Source: Emydura subglobosa (Eukaryota > Chordata > Testudines > Chelidae). From it: a stretch of DNA of 64,000 bases. Both the position numbers and the translations under genes were made by a program. Location of the stretch: the NCBI GenBank assembly GCA_007922225.1, contig ML679974.1, positions 8,697,988 through 8,761,987 on the forward strand, given 5' to 3'. The notes beneath the pieces were generated by a model that was given only the letters and a program-made list of their open reading frames with translations, was not told the origin of the DNA and did not search any database. Below, piece after piece: positions 22,436-34,394 of this stretch. Numbering within the stretch: position 1 is the first letter of the stretch; each line of letters begins with the position of its first letter.

Positions 22436-25104
22436 GGCCCCTGCACTAACACACCTCTACCCATGCTGACAGCATAGGGACATGGCCAGGGCAAAGTGAG
22501 AAGCAATGGATCTCCTTTATACTTGGCTGATCCCATTGCCATAAGTGTCCCAGAAGGTTTCTCTAAATTACATTGCTGGCCTGGTCCCTCTACACAGCTA
22601 CTCATGATCAGGGCAATGAGAAGTTGATATTTAAGTCATCTTTTCACCCTGTACTGTACTCTTCTTGGCTATAGCGGAGGATCTAGCCCACTGTGACCTT
22701 TTAATAGATAAGGATACGGACACTTAGGGTGAAATCTTGGTCCCATTGAATGGCAAAACTCCCATTGACTTCAGTGATTTGATTTCATTATTTCATCCTG
22801 AGAGATAAAATAACTGGTGCAACTTCACAGAGCGTACGTTCTTGTTGAAGATCCTGTGTTTTAACCAGTCAGCCAGGCCGCTTCCCAAATACAACAGCAT
22901 AAGAAATATTTGGCAAGTTAAAGGTTACCCTAAAATAGCCTAATTTTTAAAAGGTTATGTCCTACAGTCATCAGTGATAATGTAGGGAAGGACTTAAAAG
23001 GCTAGTTTTCAAAGGAACGCACGCTGGCTGTGGTGGCAAAAGCAACCCAGCGGCAATACTAACATGTGCAGTATGTGTTCTATTTTGTACATGTAGATAC
23101 TTATTTGCACATGGGTTTTTATGCATGCAACAGGTAAGCGCACATTTCCATGGACACATCTATTATGCACTCCACAGGGAAGGAAATCCAGAATATAAAC
23201 AGATGAAAGCACAAAATCCATCTAAGACCTTCTTCTTGTAGAATTATTTACTTTTCTAAAAAGCTGCATATTTTGTATTTAAATATGCAGCTCCCTTTCT
23301 TTCTAGTTGCAACTAATCAGTTATTAGGGGATTCTAATAAAGTCAAGGAAAAAGCTAGTTTCCCAGTGCACCTATTGCAAAATTTCCAAGGTGGTCTTAG
23401 CAATATTTTTCATCAATAAGAATCCTGCAACCTCATGGCATCAGATCCTAGGCCTGGACTGGTGAGAAAGATTTTTAGTTTATTTGTCAATAGTCCCTAA
23501 TCTGATGGGAGCATCCCAGGTTTTCACCCTTATTTCCTTCTATATCCTTGTTGCTATGACATGGAAAGTATAAACTGACTGAAGTTCTCCACTCCTGCCA
23601 TTAGAGATCAGCACTCCTCCTGCTCCTGGTAGCGCCTCTCCTGCTGTTTGGCCACAGAACCAAAGTAAAGGAGGTGGGGAGCAAAGATGATGAGGTCACA
23701 AAACCGCTTCAGGGTTTCTCCAAATTGAGGTGGCTTCAGTGGCCTCCAAAGCATTGCTGCTGCAATGTAACACTGTTGTGGCCAAATTCCTTCCCCAGTC
23801 ATGGCCTCACTATTCTCCCATCATCACAGCTTCAGGGAGGTGGGATACCCCCCACGCAGAAAAGGGACCCCCTGTGTGCAATAACTTCTATTTCATGTCT
23901 TACTATTTGTACTTGGGGTTTTTTTGGTTAGGGTTCTATTTGTTCCCCTATCATTAAATCAATGCTTAACATATAATTATGGGGGGAAAAACCAATGTAT
24001 AATGCTTCTACATTCCGTGTCCTATACTCTCATTCTTTGAGCAACAATCCTTTAACAGAAGAATCAACATGCAGAAATCCATCATTAATAAAAGCCTTCA
24101 GAGTTCTTCTCCATCTATTATTTCATATTTTAAAATGATGAAAAAAATTAGAAAACAATTAGATAAGTGACAAATTGCAAATCTGATGGCTCAATGTGAG
24201 TCTATGCAAGTGTTATCAACAAGATACTAAAAATAGTTTGTTTGTTGCTGAGCATTCATACAGGACATTGGAGCTATTCTTATCAAAATATTGCTCATAC
24301 TTGGATATTTAGATAATGCTATTTAAAACCACCATTTTTTTGAGATACAATTTATTTTTCATGATATCTGATAGAAGCACACAGCTCAGATTTTTTTTTG
24401 CCATCATTAGCAAAAGGACTGTCTGTATATTTGAATTATATTCTTAAGGAAATCCATATCCTTAATTCTACTTTCAGTTCAATAATTTAATACTAGTAAA
24501 ACATCCTGAATTGCAGCCTTGGAGACTAAGTTTGCCAGGATTGTCCCTTTTTTTTGAGGTAGCTGCCCCAACAAGTCTCTAAAGGTGTTTCATACACAGT
24601 GCCAGCAGTCCAGTTTTATGGATTGAGGATGCCCCTGGTTTTTTTTTGCCTCAGAGGTGCCAATCCTACTGGAGACTGAAATTAAGCAGAGCACAAATAA
24701 TGACAATGCACACATGCCCACGCTGCCTCACTGAAGAAATTTCTTTCTAAGAATTTCCTTGTGTAGACTGAGATTTAAAGCTCTGTTAGATAGATCGAGT
24801 CAGCCCATCTCTGACCCCGTCTCCACACCCGTTTTAAAACTTCAGTCAAGCAAGACAAGTTGCACTTTAGCCATGTGCTAAATTGGTCACATTAAAGCCT
24901 AGACTGATTCCCACATAGATCCCTTCATACGTCACGCAGATGCAGTTATATGCAGATGCATTATTACTGTCATATCAACCATTTGCATTGTAGCCAGGAC
25001 TCTTGCTCATCTTACAAACTGACCATCTAGCACATTTGCAAAGGCGTTAAATTGTAATGATACCTGAACATTAGGAACTGGGATGAGGCCAACTCAATTC
25101 ACTT
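22436..25104. other. Unassigned DNA with a few repeat words
   Basis: Bases 22728-22780 carry a foldback core (ACTCCCATTGACTTCAGTG). A GC-richer patch at 23588-23880 is open on both strands, with ORFs 23608-23802 minus and 23674-23931 plus, but without a recognised domain. 22920-23220 has alternating TGCATG-like words. No gene established. Confidence 0.4.
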
Positions 25105-25328
25105 AGGTTATGTCTACATTGCAATTAAACACCTGCAGCTGGCCTATGTCAGCTGACTCAGGCTCAGACTACTGAACTGTTAAGCTGCTGCCTAGACATT
25201 CAGGCTCAGGATGGAGCCCGGGCTCTGGGACCACCTCCTTTCGTGCCTACATCGCAATTGTAGCCTGAACCCCTGCAGCTGACACAGGCCATCTGAGGTC
25301 ATTTAACTGCTGGGTAGCCATAACCTTA
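25105..25328. mobile_element. hAT-like foldback MITE
   Basis: Left end AGGTTATGTCTACA (25105-25118) pairs with right end GGGTAGCCATAACCT. The interior holds inverted arms, GCAGCTGGCCTATGTCAGCTGA against CTGCAGCTGACACAGGCCAT, plus GGAGCCCGGGCTCTGGGACC. This is a turtle-abundant MITE type. No 8-bp target duplication is visible. Confidence 0.8.
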
Positions 25329-25339
25329 GATCAGTGAGC

Positions 25340-25440
25340 AAGCAGCAACCGCCTTTGGTCACCAGCAGTCTCACCCAGATTTGAACTGGGACACAGAAGT
25401 GAAAGACTCCACTGCAAGAGGGTAATGCACCACATAGTCT
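25340..25440 (-). repeat. tRNA-like SINE head remnant
   Basis: AGATTTGAACTGGGACAC is a decayed antisense B box, followed by AGTGAAAGACTCCACTGCAAGAGG in the place of the anticodon arm. It is too degenerate for a tRNA gene. Confidence 0.4.
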
Positions 25441-25574
25441 GATGACTCCCCCTTCAGCCCTCAGGATCTTACACATCTTATTGGCTGATAATTACTCCTT
25501 GGTACTACTTCTTTGGGCCTGTTTACAAGCAAAAGCTTATACTACACCAGTATACTTAAAACAGTACAACCTTC

Positions 25575-25861
25575 TAGTGTATGTCTATACTATGGAGACT
25601 ATACTAGCATAGCTATGGTGGCATAGCCCTGTAGTGCAGACCTAGCCTACTTCACTAACATACAGGGTTTTTCTGTTGATATAGGAACACTGCCTCCCCA
25701 GCTGATGGAAGCTACATTGACGGAAGCGATTTCTTATTGCCATAGCTGCATTTACATCGGGAGTTTTGCCAATGTAGCGATGTCAATGAAGGTGAGGTTT
25801 TTCACATTCCGAACTGATATAGCTATGCCGATGTAACTTTTCAGTTTAGACTAGGCCCTAG
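25575..25861. mobile_element. hAT-like MITE
   Basis: The left end TAGTGTATGTCTATACT pairs with AGTTTAGACTAGGCCCTA at the right. The interior has GACTATACTAGCATAGCTATG, a foldback stem (GTTGATATAGG, CTGATATAGCTATGCCGATG) and GATGGAAGCTACATTGACGGAAG. Confidence 0.72.
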
Positions 25862-26055
25862 TATTGACACAGTCATACTAGTATAAAGGTCCCTCCAGCA
25901 GATGAATAAGCTAGACCTGTATAAGGCACCCTTAAAACCATATAACTGTATCCACTATAGGGGTTGTACTGGTGTAACTACGTTGGTAAATATCACAGCC
26001 CTAACCAACATACACCATCAACAAACACCATATGTAGACCAGGTCTTAGGCCTGG
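25855..26055. mobile_element. hAT-like MITE
   Basis: It begins TAGGCCCTAGTATTGACAC and ends ATGTAGACCAGGTCTTAGGCCT, which reads as AGGCCTAAGACCTGGTCTACAT on the other strand. It abuts the MITEs on both sides. Confidence 0.6.
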
Positions 26056-26270
26056 CCTACTCTTAAAATTTAGGTCAACATAGCTACAGTGCTCACACCC
26101 CTTAGCTAGGCTGACATAGCCCATAGTGTTGCTGTAGATAGTTTGCCGGAAGAATATTCCCCTCGCTTCTGTCACTTGTTCCTACAATGATGGAAAAGCC
26201 TCTTCTATCACTGAAGGCTGCATCTAACCTATGCATAGCTACACCACCATAGTTGTGCTGCTACAGTCCC
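26049..26270. mobile_element. hAT-like MITE, right end missing
   Basis: GGCCTGGCCTACTCTTAAAA opens it, followed by TTAGGTCAACATAGCTACAG, CCCCTTAGCTAGGCTGACATAG and AGCTACACCACCATAGTTGTGCTGC. It is recognisable as a turtle MITE that normally carries ACGGAAGAAT-type inner arms (here CCGGAAGAATATTCC). Confidence 0.72.
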
Positions 26271-29200
26271 TTAATTTGAAAAAGACAGCTAATTCATGGA
26301 TATCGGTGGTTGCTTTGTACTTTGGATATAGAGAGAAACAGGGATCCCATGCTCACAATTACAAATCCTATTAAAGTAACAAGAGTTTACTGCAGGCTTT
26401 ACTTTGAATTTGGTATGGAATTAGTTCTTAAAATAACAGAAAATGAATCTGCTATAATTAAATTAATGGGCCTGGTAGGTACCAAAGGAAACAGGCAGCT
26501 ATTTTAAATATATAGCACTAAAAACAAAGTCAAAATGTGCCTTGGGGGTCCCACATGGTGGGAACTCCTCTGTGCAGGGAACTCCCACATCCCACACAGA
26601 GAGAGGAATAACATTGCCCTCCACCTGCCTTCCAATGTCCCCCTACGGGGGTTGGTGTTAAGACTTCATGGGACACAGGCAGAGAACTGACGTTCAGACT
26701 GCTGGCAGCGAGCAAGTCCATGTTGGGTGGGACTGAGACAAGGCTGGATGGGACACATCATTGCCCCACCATTCCTGCGGAGCTTCCCACAGGAATGTAA
26801 ATCAGCCCAAGGAAGACCTAACTTTTCCATTGGCTGCTTCCCATGCAACACCCAGTGCTATTCCAGGCAAGACTATTGGAAGTAAGCATCATGAACCTGG
26901 CTTCTGCCTAATGAGTAATGTTTTCCTGGGGCGGTTCTCTATGCTCACCACAACAGGGATTGAAAGCCCTGCAACCGCTCTACATCCTCCATAACCACAA
27001 CTCCCCAAAAGCAACATCCAACATTTACAGCCACCCCAAGGTGGCTCTTAAAGGGCTATAGCCAGGGGGCTGAAAATGGAACCCCTGGTCAGGCCACTGT
27101 GATCCCAAATACACACAAGTTCTGCCTACTTCTCCATCATTGCAATGGAGCTTTAGGAACTGTGATGAGCTTGCTACTTTTCGGTCATGGAGCTTGCCTA
27201 ACTGGAAGAATTCAAAACAGGTCAGTTCAAAGTTAGTTCAATTTGGGACCGAACCTATTCCAGGAGTAGGCTGGATGGCATCTTTAAAAAGCAGAACACC
27301 CACTCCAAACCCGTGGCTTATCAGCGAGAACTGAACCTGACACCTCTGTGGAGTAGTTGGTCTCTGTAGACAGACACACACTTGCTGCTATGGAGGAAAG
27401 GCTTGCCAGGATCCTCATCGCTGATGCATATATTCTAGACCCCAGATAAGATTATGGTAGTCTATACTGATGCTTTGATTTCTCAGCAGCCATTTTAGCT
27501 GGAAAATCTGTAGCACTGATAGCCTGTAGATTAAACACAACAGGGGATTGGGAAAGAAAAGACCACAAAATCATGTCTGGATGAGAATAAGATACTGTAG
27601 CATAATGTGATCAGCAGGAAGAGATTGCAGTAGTTTTGGAGGCTGAAGCTAATGGAAGATTGACATTTAGAAACAAGCATACTGAGGTAATGTAACGACT
27701 TCTAGAGATTCGTAAGATAATGTAAACATTCATTGCATGCTATCGTTATTTTCTGAAGGGTTGAATATACAGAAAGTTTTATAACTAGGGAGAAAACCAA
27801 AATATTCATTGTAAACTGGTACTTCTCATCACAGAGATTTTTGTCCCATAAACCTCTTGGTAGTACAATCAGATGACAGAGTTCATTTAATACACACAAG
27901 ACATTAAAACTGCTGTATTGCTAGTTTGAAAAATGTTTTTTCTTTGCCCTTATTGCAGGAAGTTATACAGCGAACCTGCTGTCTATTTACATGCATTCAA
28001 TGCTAGTGAAAAAGCACTCCCAATTATTGACGCCATGTACTCCGTGATTGCAATGTGTCATGATATTTTAAAGATGCATGCTTCATGGAGGAAAATATAC
28101 TGTTATAGGTGGAAGAAGATGCTAATTTTTTAATATGAAACACTGTTTTTTTCCCAGGGTACGAAAAAGTATTCAGTTTAAATTTGCTAGAAGACAAAAA
28201 TGTATAGAACATCAAAGTAGCTTGTCTTTCATAATGTCTTCCTTAATCGTCAACTAAAGTTTCAAGGCCATAAACTGACATCAATGTAAATTGCACCTAT
28301 GGATTGAGAGCAGCATATAGCCCTTAATGTGAGAGGGGTTTACACTTACACACGCAAAAAAAGCTGTTCCATACTCTGCAGTCATTCAGCATAAAATTAC
28401 TTACTTATTATTCATTACTATCTTTAAATGCTTTATTGAAGCATAATGCAAAAAGTACCTGTCCATATTTAAAAAATGAAATTTCATCAGGGCTTGGTCT
28501 TCAGAAACTATTAAATGACTCCATTATTTCCCCTTTATTGACATTGCTAGGTCAGCGCACCAGCTTTCCCTGTATGTGACGTGGACAATATCACAAAGAA
28601 TTACATCAGCTTTCCATTTCACTGCTTGCAAATGAAAGCTGGATCTAGGTAGGCTTAGCAATACTGAAGGGCACCTTGATGTGCAATAGGACTTTCCACC
28701 TACTGTGTCATACAAACCTGCCAGTTTGGGGGTAGTGTTTCTGAAAACCCACCCTGGAAGTTCAAGACTGCAGGGGATTGCCCTGAGGCTTGCTGATAGT
28801 TTTGAGTTCATTCCTACCTAACAGCTTCACGGAAACTTCAACTAAACTTTCTAGTTTCATAATGAAACCACTCAGTTCCGCCCTGTCTCATCCATACAGC
28901 ATTCTTCTGCTCAAGAGGGCCAGCTATTGAAGGCTTTTGTGGAGGAGAGAAATAACATGGGGCCCCCATTTTCTCCCCCAGATGTCTTCAGGGGCGCTAA
29001 CTGGGCTTTCTGAGGGGAGAGGTATAAAGGCTTGCAAGCCCACACAAATTCAAGAAGGAACTTCTGATGAGCAGGCAGCCTTCCCTGCTGAGGTGCCTGG
29101 GGCTCTGTCAAGCCCAATGTGCCTACTGGGTAACTTCATGAAAACATATAAGCATCCAGTTAAGCTCTGCTAACAGCTGTTTTACCTATTATATGAAAAT

Positions 29201-30316
29201 ACCTAATGGGCATAGTCCAGTATATGGAAAAATGGCCAGAGTTAAGTGAAATCCACTGAATCCATCAAATTAAGTCAGCAATTGTGAGTCCCCTGATTTC
29301 AGGGCCCTTCTGAGTTTTGTTTTGAATCTCGGGTTCACGCAACCCCACAAAATGGAAAGTGATACTCAGATGAAACTATACAGACCCCATCGAGTTTCTT
29401 TTAAAGTGAAGAAATTCATTGAGATACCCCAACTCTCTCCCCCTCACTCCCAGTCATCCTTCTCTTCCCAGTAGATTTCATTCCTCTTATGCTGAGCCAT
29501 CTCCTGGGAGGCCTGATCATAAACCCCCCCCCCTCCAAAAAAAACCAAACCAAAACAAAAAAAACCAGATCTGTCCCATCATTACTTGAATGTCATCTCC
29601 ATCCAGCCTTTGTGGCACAGTCTAGAGTGCGTCAAACCCCAAATAAAGTAAAGTCTCAAAGTATGATCAAAATTTGATGGAACCTTTTGAACGTTGCTGC
29701 TGCAGAATGACAGGACAGGCAGATCATTTGCAATACAATAATCCTTTCCAGCAGAAGGATTTGGAGAGAATGGGCATAGCTTTTTTATCCATCAGCTGAA
29801 GACAGAAGTTATAGAGGGCAATCCACCTAGTTTCCCCCTGAAGAGCCCAGGAACACAAAAGGGAGCAACTATTTCACATCCATGAACCCATGAACACTAG
29901 GAAAGGAGGATATTGCAGGACATTGTGCACCCCCACTGAAGAAGGCTCAAGGGAAAAAGGCCCCAAATCTGTTAAGGAGGGAACTTCTGGCCAAGAAGGG
30001 TTGTAAGGTAAAGCAAACTCCAAACTGACTCAAATTCACCCATTTTCCTGTTCAGGACTTAGCTCCTAACTCCCAAAAGGTCGATGAACCTCAACAAACC
30101 TTTTGTCAAAAGATAAAGTTGCACTTTTATATCAAAATATGAAGCTAGTCAAGATTCACCTGATTTCATTAGAAAAAAGTTTCCCAATTCCCTTAAAACG
30201 AACTCCTAAATGTTATAGAAAGCAAAAACCAGATTTCCAATTTACACAAGAGCTCAGACTAGCTGTAACCAGGGAGCTGATATAGTACATTTGGCACGCA
30301 TTACTTAAAATTTGTT
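26271..30316. other. Unassigned DNA, no gene found
   Basis: 26530-27130 is GC-richer with small ORFs on both strands. 27933-28133 is a 66-codon ORF with an acceptor-like TTTTTCTTTGCCCTTATTGCAG just inside it but no domain. 28524-28811 and 28911-29173 are open on opposing strands. A C-run at 29525-29533 and A-rich DNA follow. None could be tied to a family. Confidence 0.42.
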
Positions 30317-30330
30317 CCCCCCCCCCCCCC
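30317..30330. repeat. Poly(C) tract, 14 bases
   Basis: Uninterrupted C run. Confidence 0.9.
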
Positions 30331-30519
30331 AATCCCATCACATACATGGTAAGCATCATCAGGCCACCTGCTCTGCCAGGATCACCCTCTGGAGGCAGAC
30401 AAAGGCAGAACAGTCATGCCTGCCTCAGTTTTCCTTCTTCATAATCCCCAGTAACTCAACAACTGCTCTTTTGCTTAATGTACCCCTCCTTTGGGGCTTG
30501 TTTATCACCAAAACCATAG

Positions 30520-31245
30520 CGCAGAGAGTCCATTAACACCTCTTGTGCACATAGTCCTTAGAATCACACAGCCTCTTGTCCTTTGACATAGCACATACCA
30601 CACTGTGTTGTCTTCCAGAACACGTGGGCTCCCTGCTGATCCTCTTCTCTCCTTTTGCTAGGACAGCCACCCCAGCCAGAGCATAACTCTGTTCTTCCTG
30701 GCAGGAGTTCCCACAACCACTCCACTGGGAGATCCTCTCACAACGGGGTGCCCTCAATCCCCCCAGCCCTCTCACTGCTGCCCTGGGCCCAGCTCTCCAG
30801 CATGGAGACATCAACAGGTAAGGTCCTCTGCTGCCCCCCTTCCTTCACTCAGCCCTCTCTGGTCTTGGCTTCAACTCTCCATCTTCAAGTCAGCACACAA
30901 CTCCCTCTGTTGCTCCTCCTTCCTTCAACCTTTTCCAGCCCTCTGGCCCTGAATGTCTCACTTGGGGAAGTCAACCAGCAAATCCCTCTTGCTGCTCTCC
31001 AGCCCCCCTTGAGAAGCAACCACAGCTTCCTTCAGGGAACAACTCCACTCTCCTGTTCTCTGGCAGCTCTCCTCTGCCGATCTCCTGACTCTCCAGTTCC
31101 CAGGAAACTCTCACTTTGCTCTTTCCCAACTGACCCATGCAGCATTGACTCACCACAACTCCCTTTCTCTGAGACCCAGGGCCCTCTTTTAATAAGCCCA
31201 ACTGGGGTCAATTCACAAGTCTGGGGTCAATTCACTGCTGTGACA
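30520..31245 (-). mobile_element. Probable antisense LTR
   Basis: On the minus strand it starts TGTCACAGCAG at 31245 and has a TATA-like CTTATTAAAAGAGGG near 31180-31200. The plus strand is pyrimidine-rich, which leaves a long ORF (30655-31326) of low-complexity Ser, Pro and Leu content. GTAAG follows the start (31246-31250) and also occurs at 30350-30354, so the far edge may be near 30355, but no CA terminus supports it. Confidence 0.45.
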
Positions 31246-31277
31246 GTAAGGTTCTGTGATTTGCTGGGTAACTGTAT

Positions 31278-31372
31278 AGAACATGGGGTCTCAATATGGG
31301 GGGGAAGGGTTACAAACAGGAGTTGAGGGGTCACAACTAGCTTGCCCTTTCCATATTGCTAAATCTGAAGGG
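31278..31372. mobile_element. hAT-derived non-autonomous fragment
   Basis: GGGGTCTCAATATGGGGGGGAAGGGTTACAAAC and GGGGTCACAACTAGC resemble the family whose members read TCTCAAACTGGGGGTCGGGAC. Only one end is recognisable. Confidence 0.5.
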
Positions 31373-31429
31373 GGTCTTGGCTTCATCCCAGCTAGAATGG
31401 AAGAGAATGCTGGTATGGAAAAGGAAGAG

Positions 31430-32380
31430 AACTGCTGGTGCAGACCCTTACACAGGTACTATGCCAGCCACACACAGCAGGTCAGTGACAAGGTTAAGAC
31501 CAGAACACAGATCTCCCATGTCCCAGTCCAGAACCCAATCAGACTATGCTGCCTCTCAAATCCACTTTATTCCTTAGTTTCATCACAGGATCTTAAATGA
31601 ACAGTGTCTTAGTTCAATACAACTATCCTTTGAATTGGACTGTAAATTCTGACTTGTTCATCCCAGGCAGTGGCAATGGCACAATTTTTATTGCATGGGA
31701 ACAGGTGGTGCTGAAAGCCATTGAACAAAACTGTAAACCCTGTAATACGGATGGAAATCCCTTCAAGCAGGGGATGCTGCTGCACCCCAAGTACCTTCCC
31801 AGGTGGCTACAAAGCTTCCTCTGGCAAAGGACAGGGTGGGCATTGCATCACAGAAGAGAGATTCAGAAAAGACTTATTTACACTAAATGCTCTTTGGATC
31901 TAGCACTGCCTTGGTTGCAAAGTGTCCTTATAAGAACACCCCCCCTTCTGGCATTGTGCTCATCAACAAACACTCAGCCTGTTGTTTTCCTGCTGGTCTT
32001 CTGCTGCTCTGCCTGCTTCCAGTGCTTTCTGGGTTACAGAAACTTAATTCCTCTTATCAGCCAGGTAACTTACAGTTCTAGTCCCCTCCAGTGCACTCAG
32101 AGTCCAAACCAAATGTGAAGCATCATAAATGTGAACTCATACCTTTCTTCCAGGAGATCTGCTAACCAGTCTTTCCCCATCCCTGGCCTGGGCCAACTTT
32201 CTCTCCCACAGTGAGAGCTCTACAGCTAATCTTTTGCCTGCGCCTCCCCCCAACTGAGCAGGGCTCTTCTTTTTAAGTCCTTTCTGGGAAGCCTTTCTCC
32301 TGCTCCAGGTGTCATAATTTGGGCTAACTGAGTCTTCATTGGACCCATTAACCTCTTCCTGTCTGGTGTAAAGGCTTGTG
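31430..32380 (-). mobile_element. LTR-retroelement-like segment, antisense
   Basis: It is GC-richer than the AT-rich DNA to its right, has small overlapping ORFs on the plus strand only, and on the minus strand a TATA-like TTAAAAAGAAG near 32270. It resembles turtle LTR sequence but I cannot fix TG...CA ends. It could belong to the same element as 30520-31245. Confidence 0.35.
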
Positions 32381-32490
32381 TGCCCAATTACAGTCTCTTA
32401 CTATGTGTTTGACAGTACGTAACACAATGGGTCCCTGACCTCTCACGGAACCTCTATGTGCTACTACAATATTAATAAATAAGTAGCAAT
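32381..32490 (+). repeat. MIR-type SINE tail
   Basis: CAGTCTCTTACTATGTGTTTGACAGT, then TAACACAATGGGTCCCTGACC and GTGCTACTACAATATTAATAAATAA are the sense 3' tail also seen at 3300-3380. Confidence 0.7.
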
Positions 32491-33500
32491 AATTAGATGG
32501 CATTAGCAGTGCTAGGGTATGATGATTTACTATATTATAAAGCACTGTTATTCTGTTGTTTAATGTCAGCCCAGAGAATGTATTTTTGAGTAACTTTATT
32601 CCATAAGCAGATGAACTTTCCCTTGTGGTAGAGTATTCTTCTTTTGGAAGTTTATTCCTTTGGCATTTATTCCTGTGAAATATAATTATATAACTGTGAT
32701 TTATGGCATACCTATACACAGCTGGTTTAGTGCAACATGAAGTACTTTAATAGGTCTTATCCATTAACAGGTATGTTTTTCTCTGCTGACTTCACTGTGA
32801 TTGGAATAGTTGATAAATGTAACATATAACACACTGTTAGTAAATGTCTTTGGGCTAAGAGTAAGCTTACCACATGCCTTTCAGAAAGTCTGATAACTAT
32901 ATGCCTCCAGAAAATAACCTCCTAATGCCAAGGTGAGAACTGGAACTGAAGATTTGTGGGGGACGAGGGAGGTGTATTTACAGGCGTGAACTAAAAAAAA
33001 GCATTAATATTAAGACTCAGTGCTAGCAAAAAAAGGAGAAAATATGTTTCCTTGCACTACTGAACTTGTTCACATGCATAGTCTGCTGCATAGCTGAATA
33101 TTGACATTGATGCTAAATGGCATTAATAATTGCTAAATTATATTAAATTATATATCAATCAAATTAGTAAAGCTTACAATACTTGGGGCATTTAGATTTC
33201 TGAAAATCACAAGCATCTGCTCCTATTAAAAATGACAGATGATTAGCAAATCCAAACTTTTGGTGGAATACGCTAGCTAACAAGGTGAAATTAAAATTTA
33301 CATCTTGTTCCAACATAATGAAGATAATTAAAAAGAGTGATAAAACCCTTTGATTAACCCTCATCTCATTTTGCATAGCACTTTATTATGCAAATTAAAT
33401 ATTCAACATTGTAAACTTAATACCAGCAAAAGATGCCTATATAAACATAGTCTAATTTAAAAATTAAGAAAATATGTAAAATATTTGATTGGAATCTCTG
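32491..33500. other. AT-rich unassigned DNA
   Basis: Strongly AT-rich, with no gene or named repeat. Confidence 0.4.
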
Positions 33501-33720
33501 TTGTGCCCTTTTTTATTGTGACTATAAAACAAAACTAGGTGGCAAGTGTCATTCTGAGATAAATTATGTCTTGAATTGCTGAAGGCTCATAGCTTGGCCC
33601 TGTTCCTTTCTTGCACCAGGTATCACATTATCTCAGAATGACTTTGGTTTATGGCTTAATTGGCATCCTTACTATAATCAAGCAATGTTTTGTCAAGAGA
33701 AATGTCATACCCTGCAAAAC
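33501..33720. promoter_or_regulatory. Complex non-coding segment with a perfect 15-bp inverted repeat
   Basis: GTCATTCTGAGATAA at 33548-33562 is the exact reverse complement of TTATCTCAGAATGAC at 33628-33642, with 65 bases between. GATA words lie inside both arms. Flanks are non-repetitive and no ORF spans the segment. It could be a regulatory element, a hairpin RNA or a chance or old foldback remnant. Confidence 0.3.
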
Positions 33721-33885
33721 AAATATCTGAATCATTTGATTTGGGGATGTGGGGGAGGCGAGAAACTCAAATTTGTGGTTATTTTCAATGTTAAATGTGC
33801 AGCAAAAATTGCATTTTAAGTTGTGCTTATATCAACAGTATCATACTGCAATAAAAACTGCAGAGAGAGAGGAACAAGATTTAAA

Positions 33886-33957
33886 GGGCCTCGTCCAAAG
33901 CCTTTTGCAATCCATAAGAGTCTTACCATTGGCTCCTATGGGTAGTGGATCAGGCCT
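33886..33957. repeat. Short palindromic interspersed repeat
   Basis: GGGCCTCGTCCAAAGCC at the left pairs with GGATCAGGCCT at the right, around TAAGAGTCTTACCATTGGC. It is the sauropsid foldback type. Confidence 0.6.
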
Positions 33958-34394
33958 AATATGAATGAAAAAGCACATCAGCAGATCAGCAGTTTCAAGT
34001 TACAGTTTCTTCTGTTTCTGTCAGTCTTTAACTTTGCTCTGTACAGATAATTCACTATGTCCATTTGTAATTTTTCAGGGGGGTCAATATGTGCCTCTTT
34101 GCCTAAAACTAGGCAACCTAAAAAGTATGCCATTAAAAAAACCAGAACAAACCTGTGATAAATTCCCACTATCCAGCTCGCAGAGAAACCTATCAATGTG
34201 CAGGAAAATAGATGTGATTATACAAGAGCAGTAGTGTCTCTCAAATCCCAGCTGCTGCTTGTTAAAAATACTGTATATAACATTCTCTGCCAAATCTACA
34301 GTAAGTCATTCACCAAACTACTCGTCTGGTTTCCTCCCCCTCCTCCCCCCCAAAAATTAGAGGCGCTAACTTAATGAAAAATGATTATTTTTTT
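33958..34394. other. Unassigned DNA
   Basis: Three overlapping small ORFs (33965-34234 plus; 33978-34196 and 34084-34293 minus) cover the same bases in different frames, which argues against coding. Confidence 0.4.

Noticed and set aside
27933..28133. Exon after the acceptor-like TTGCCCTTATTGCAG
   Set aside because: The acceptor lies inside the ORF, the peptide resembles nothing known, and no matching donor is convincing.
30655..31326. 223-codon ORF on the plus strand, longest in the window
   Set aside because: Mostly inside a pyrimidine-rich antisense LTR-like segment. Low-complexity Ser/Pro/Leu composition, no domain, and it runs on into an unrelated hAT fragment.
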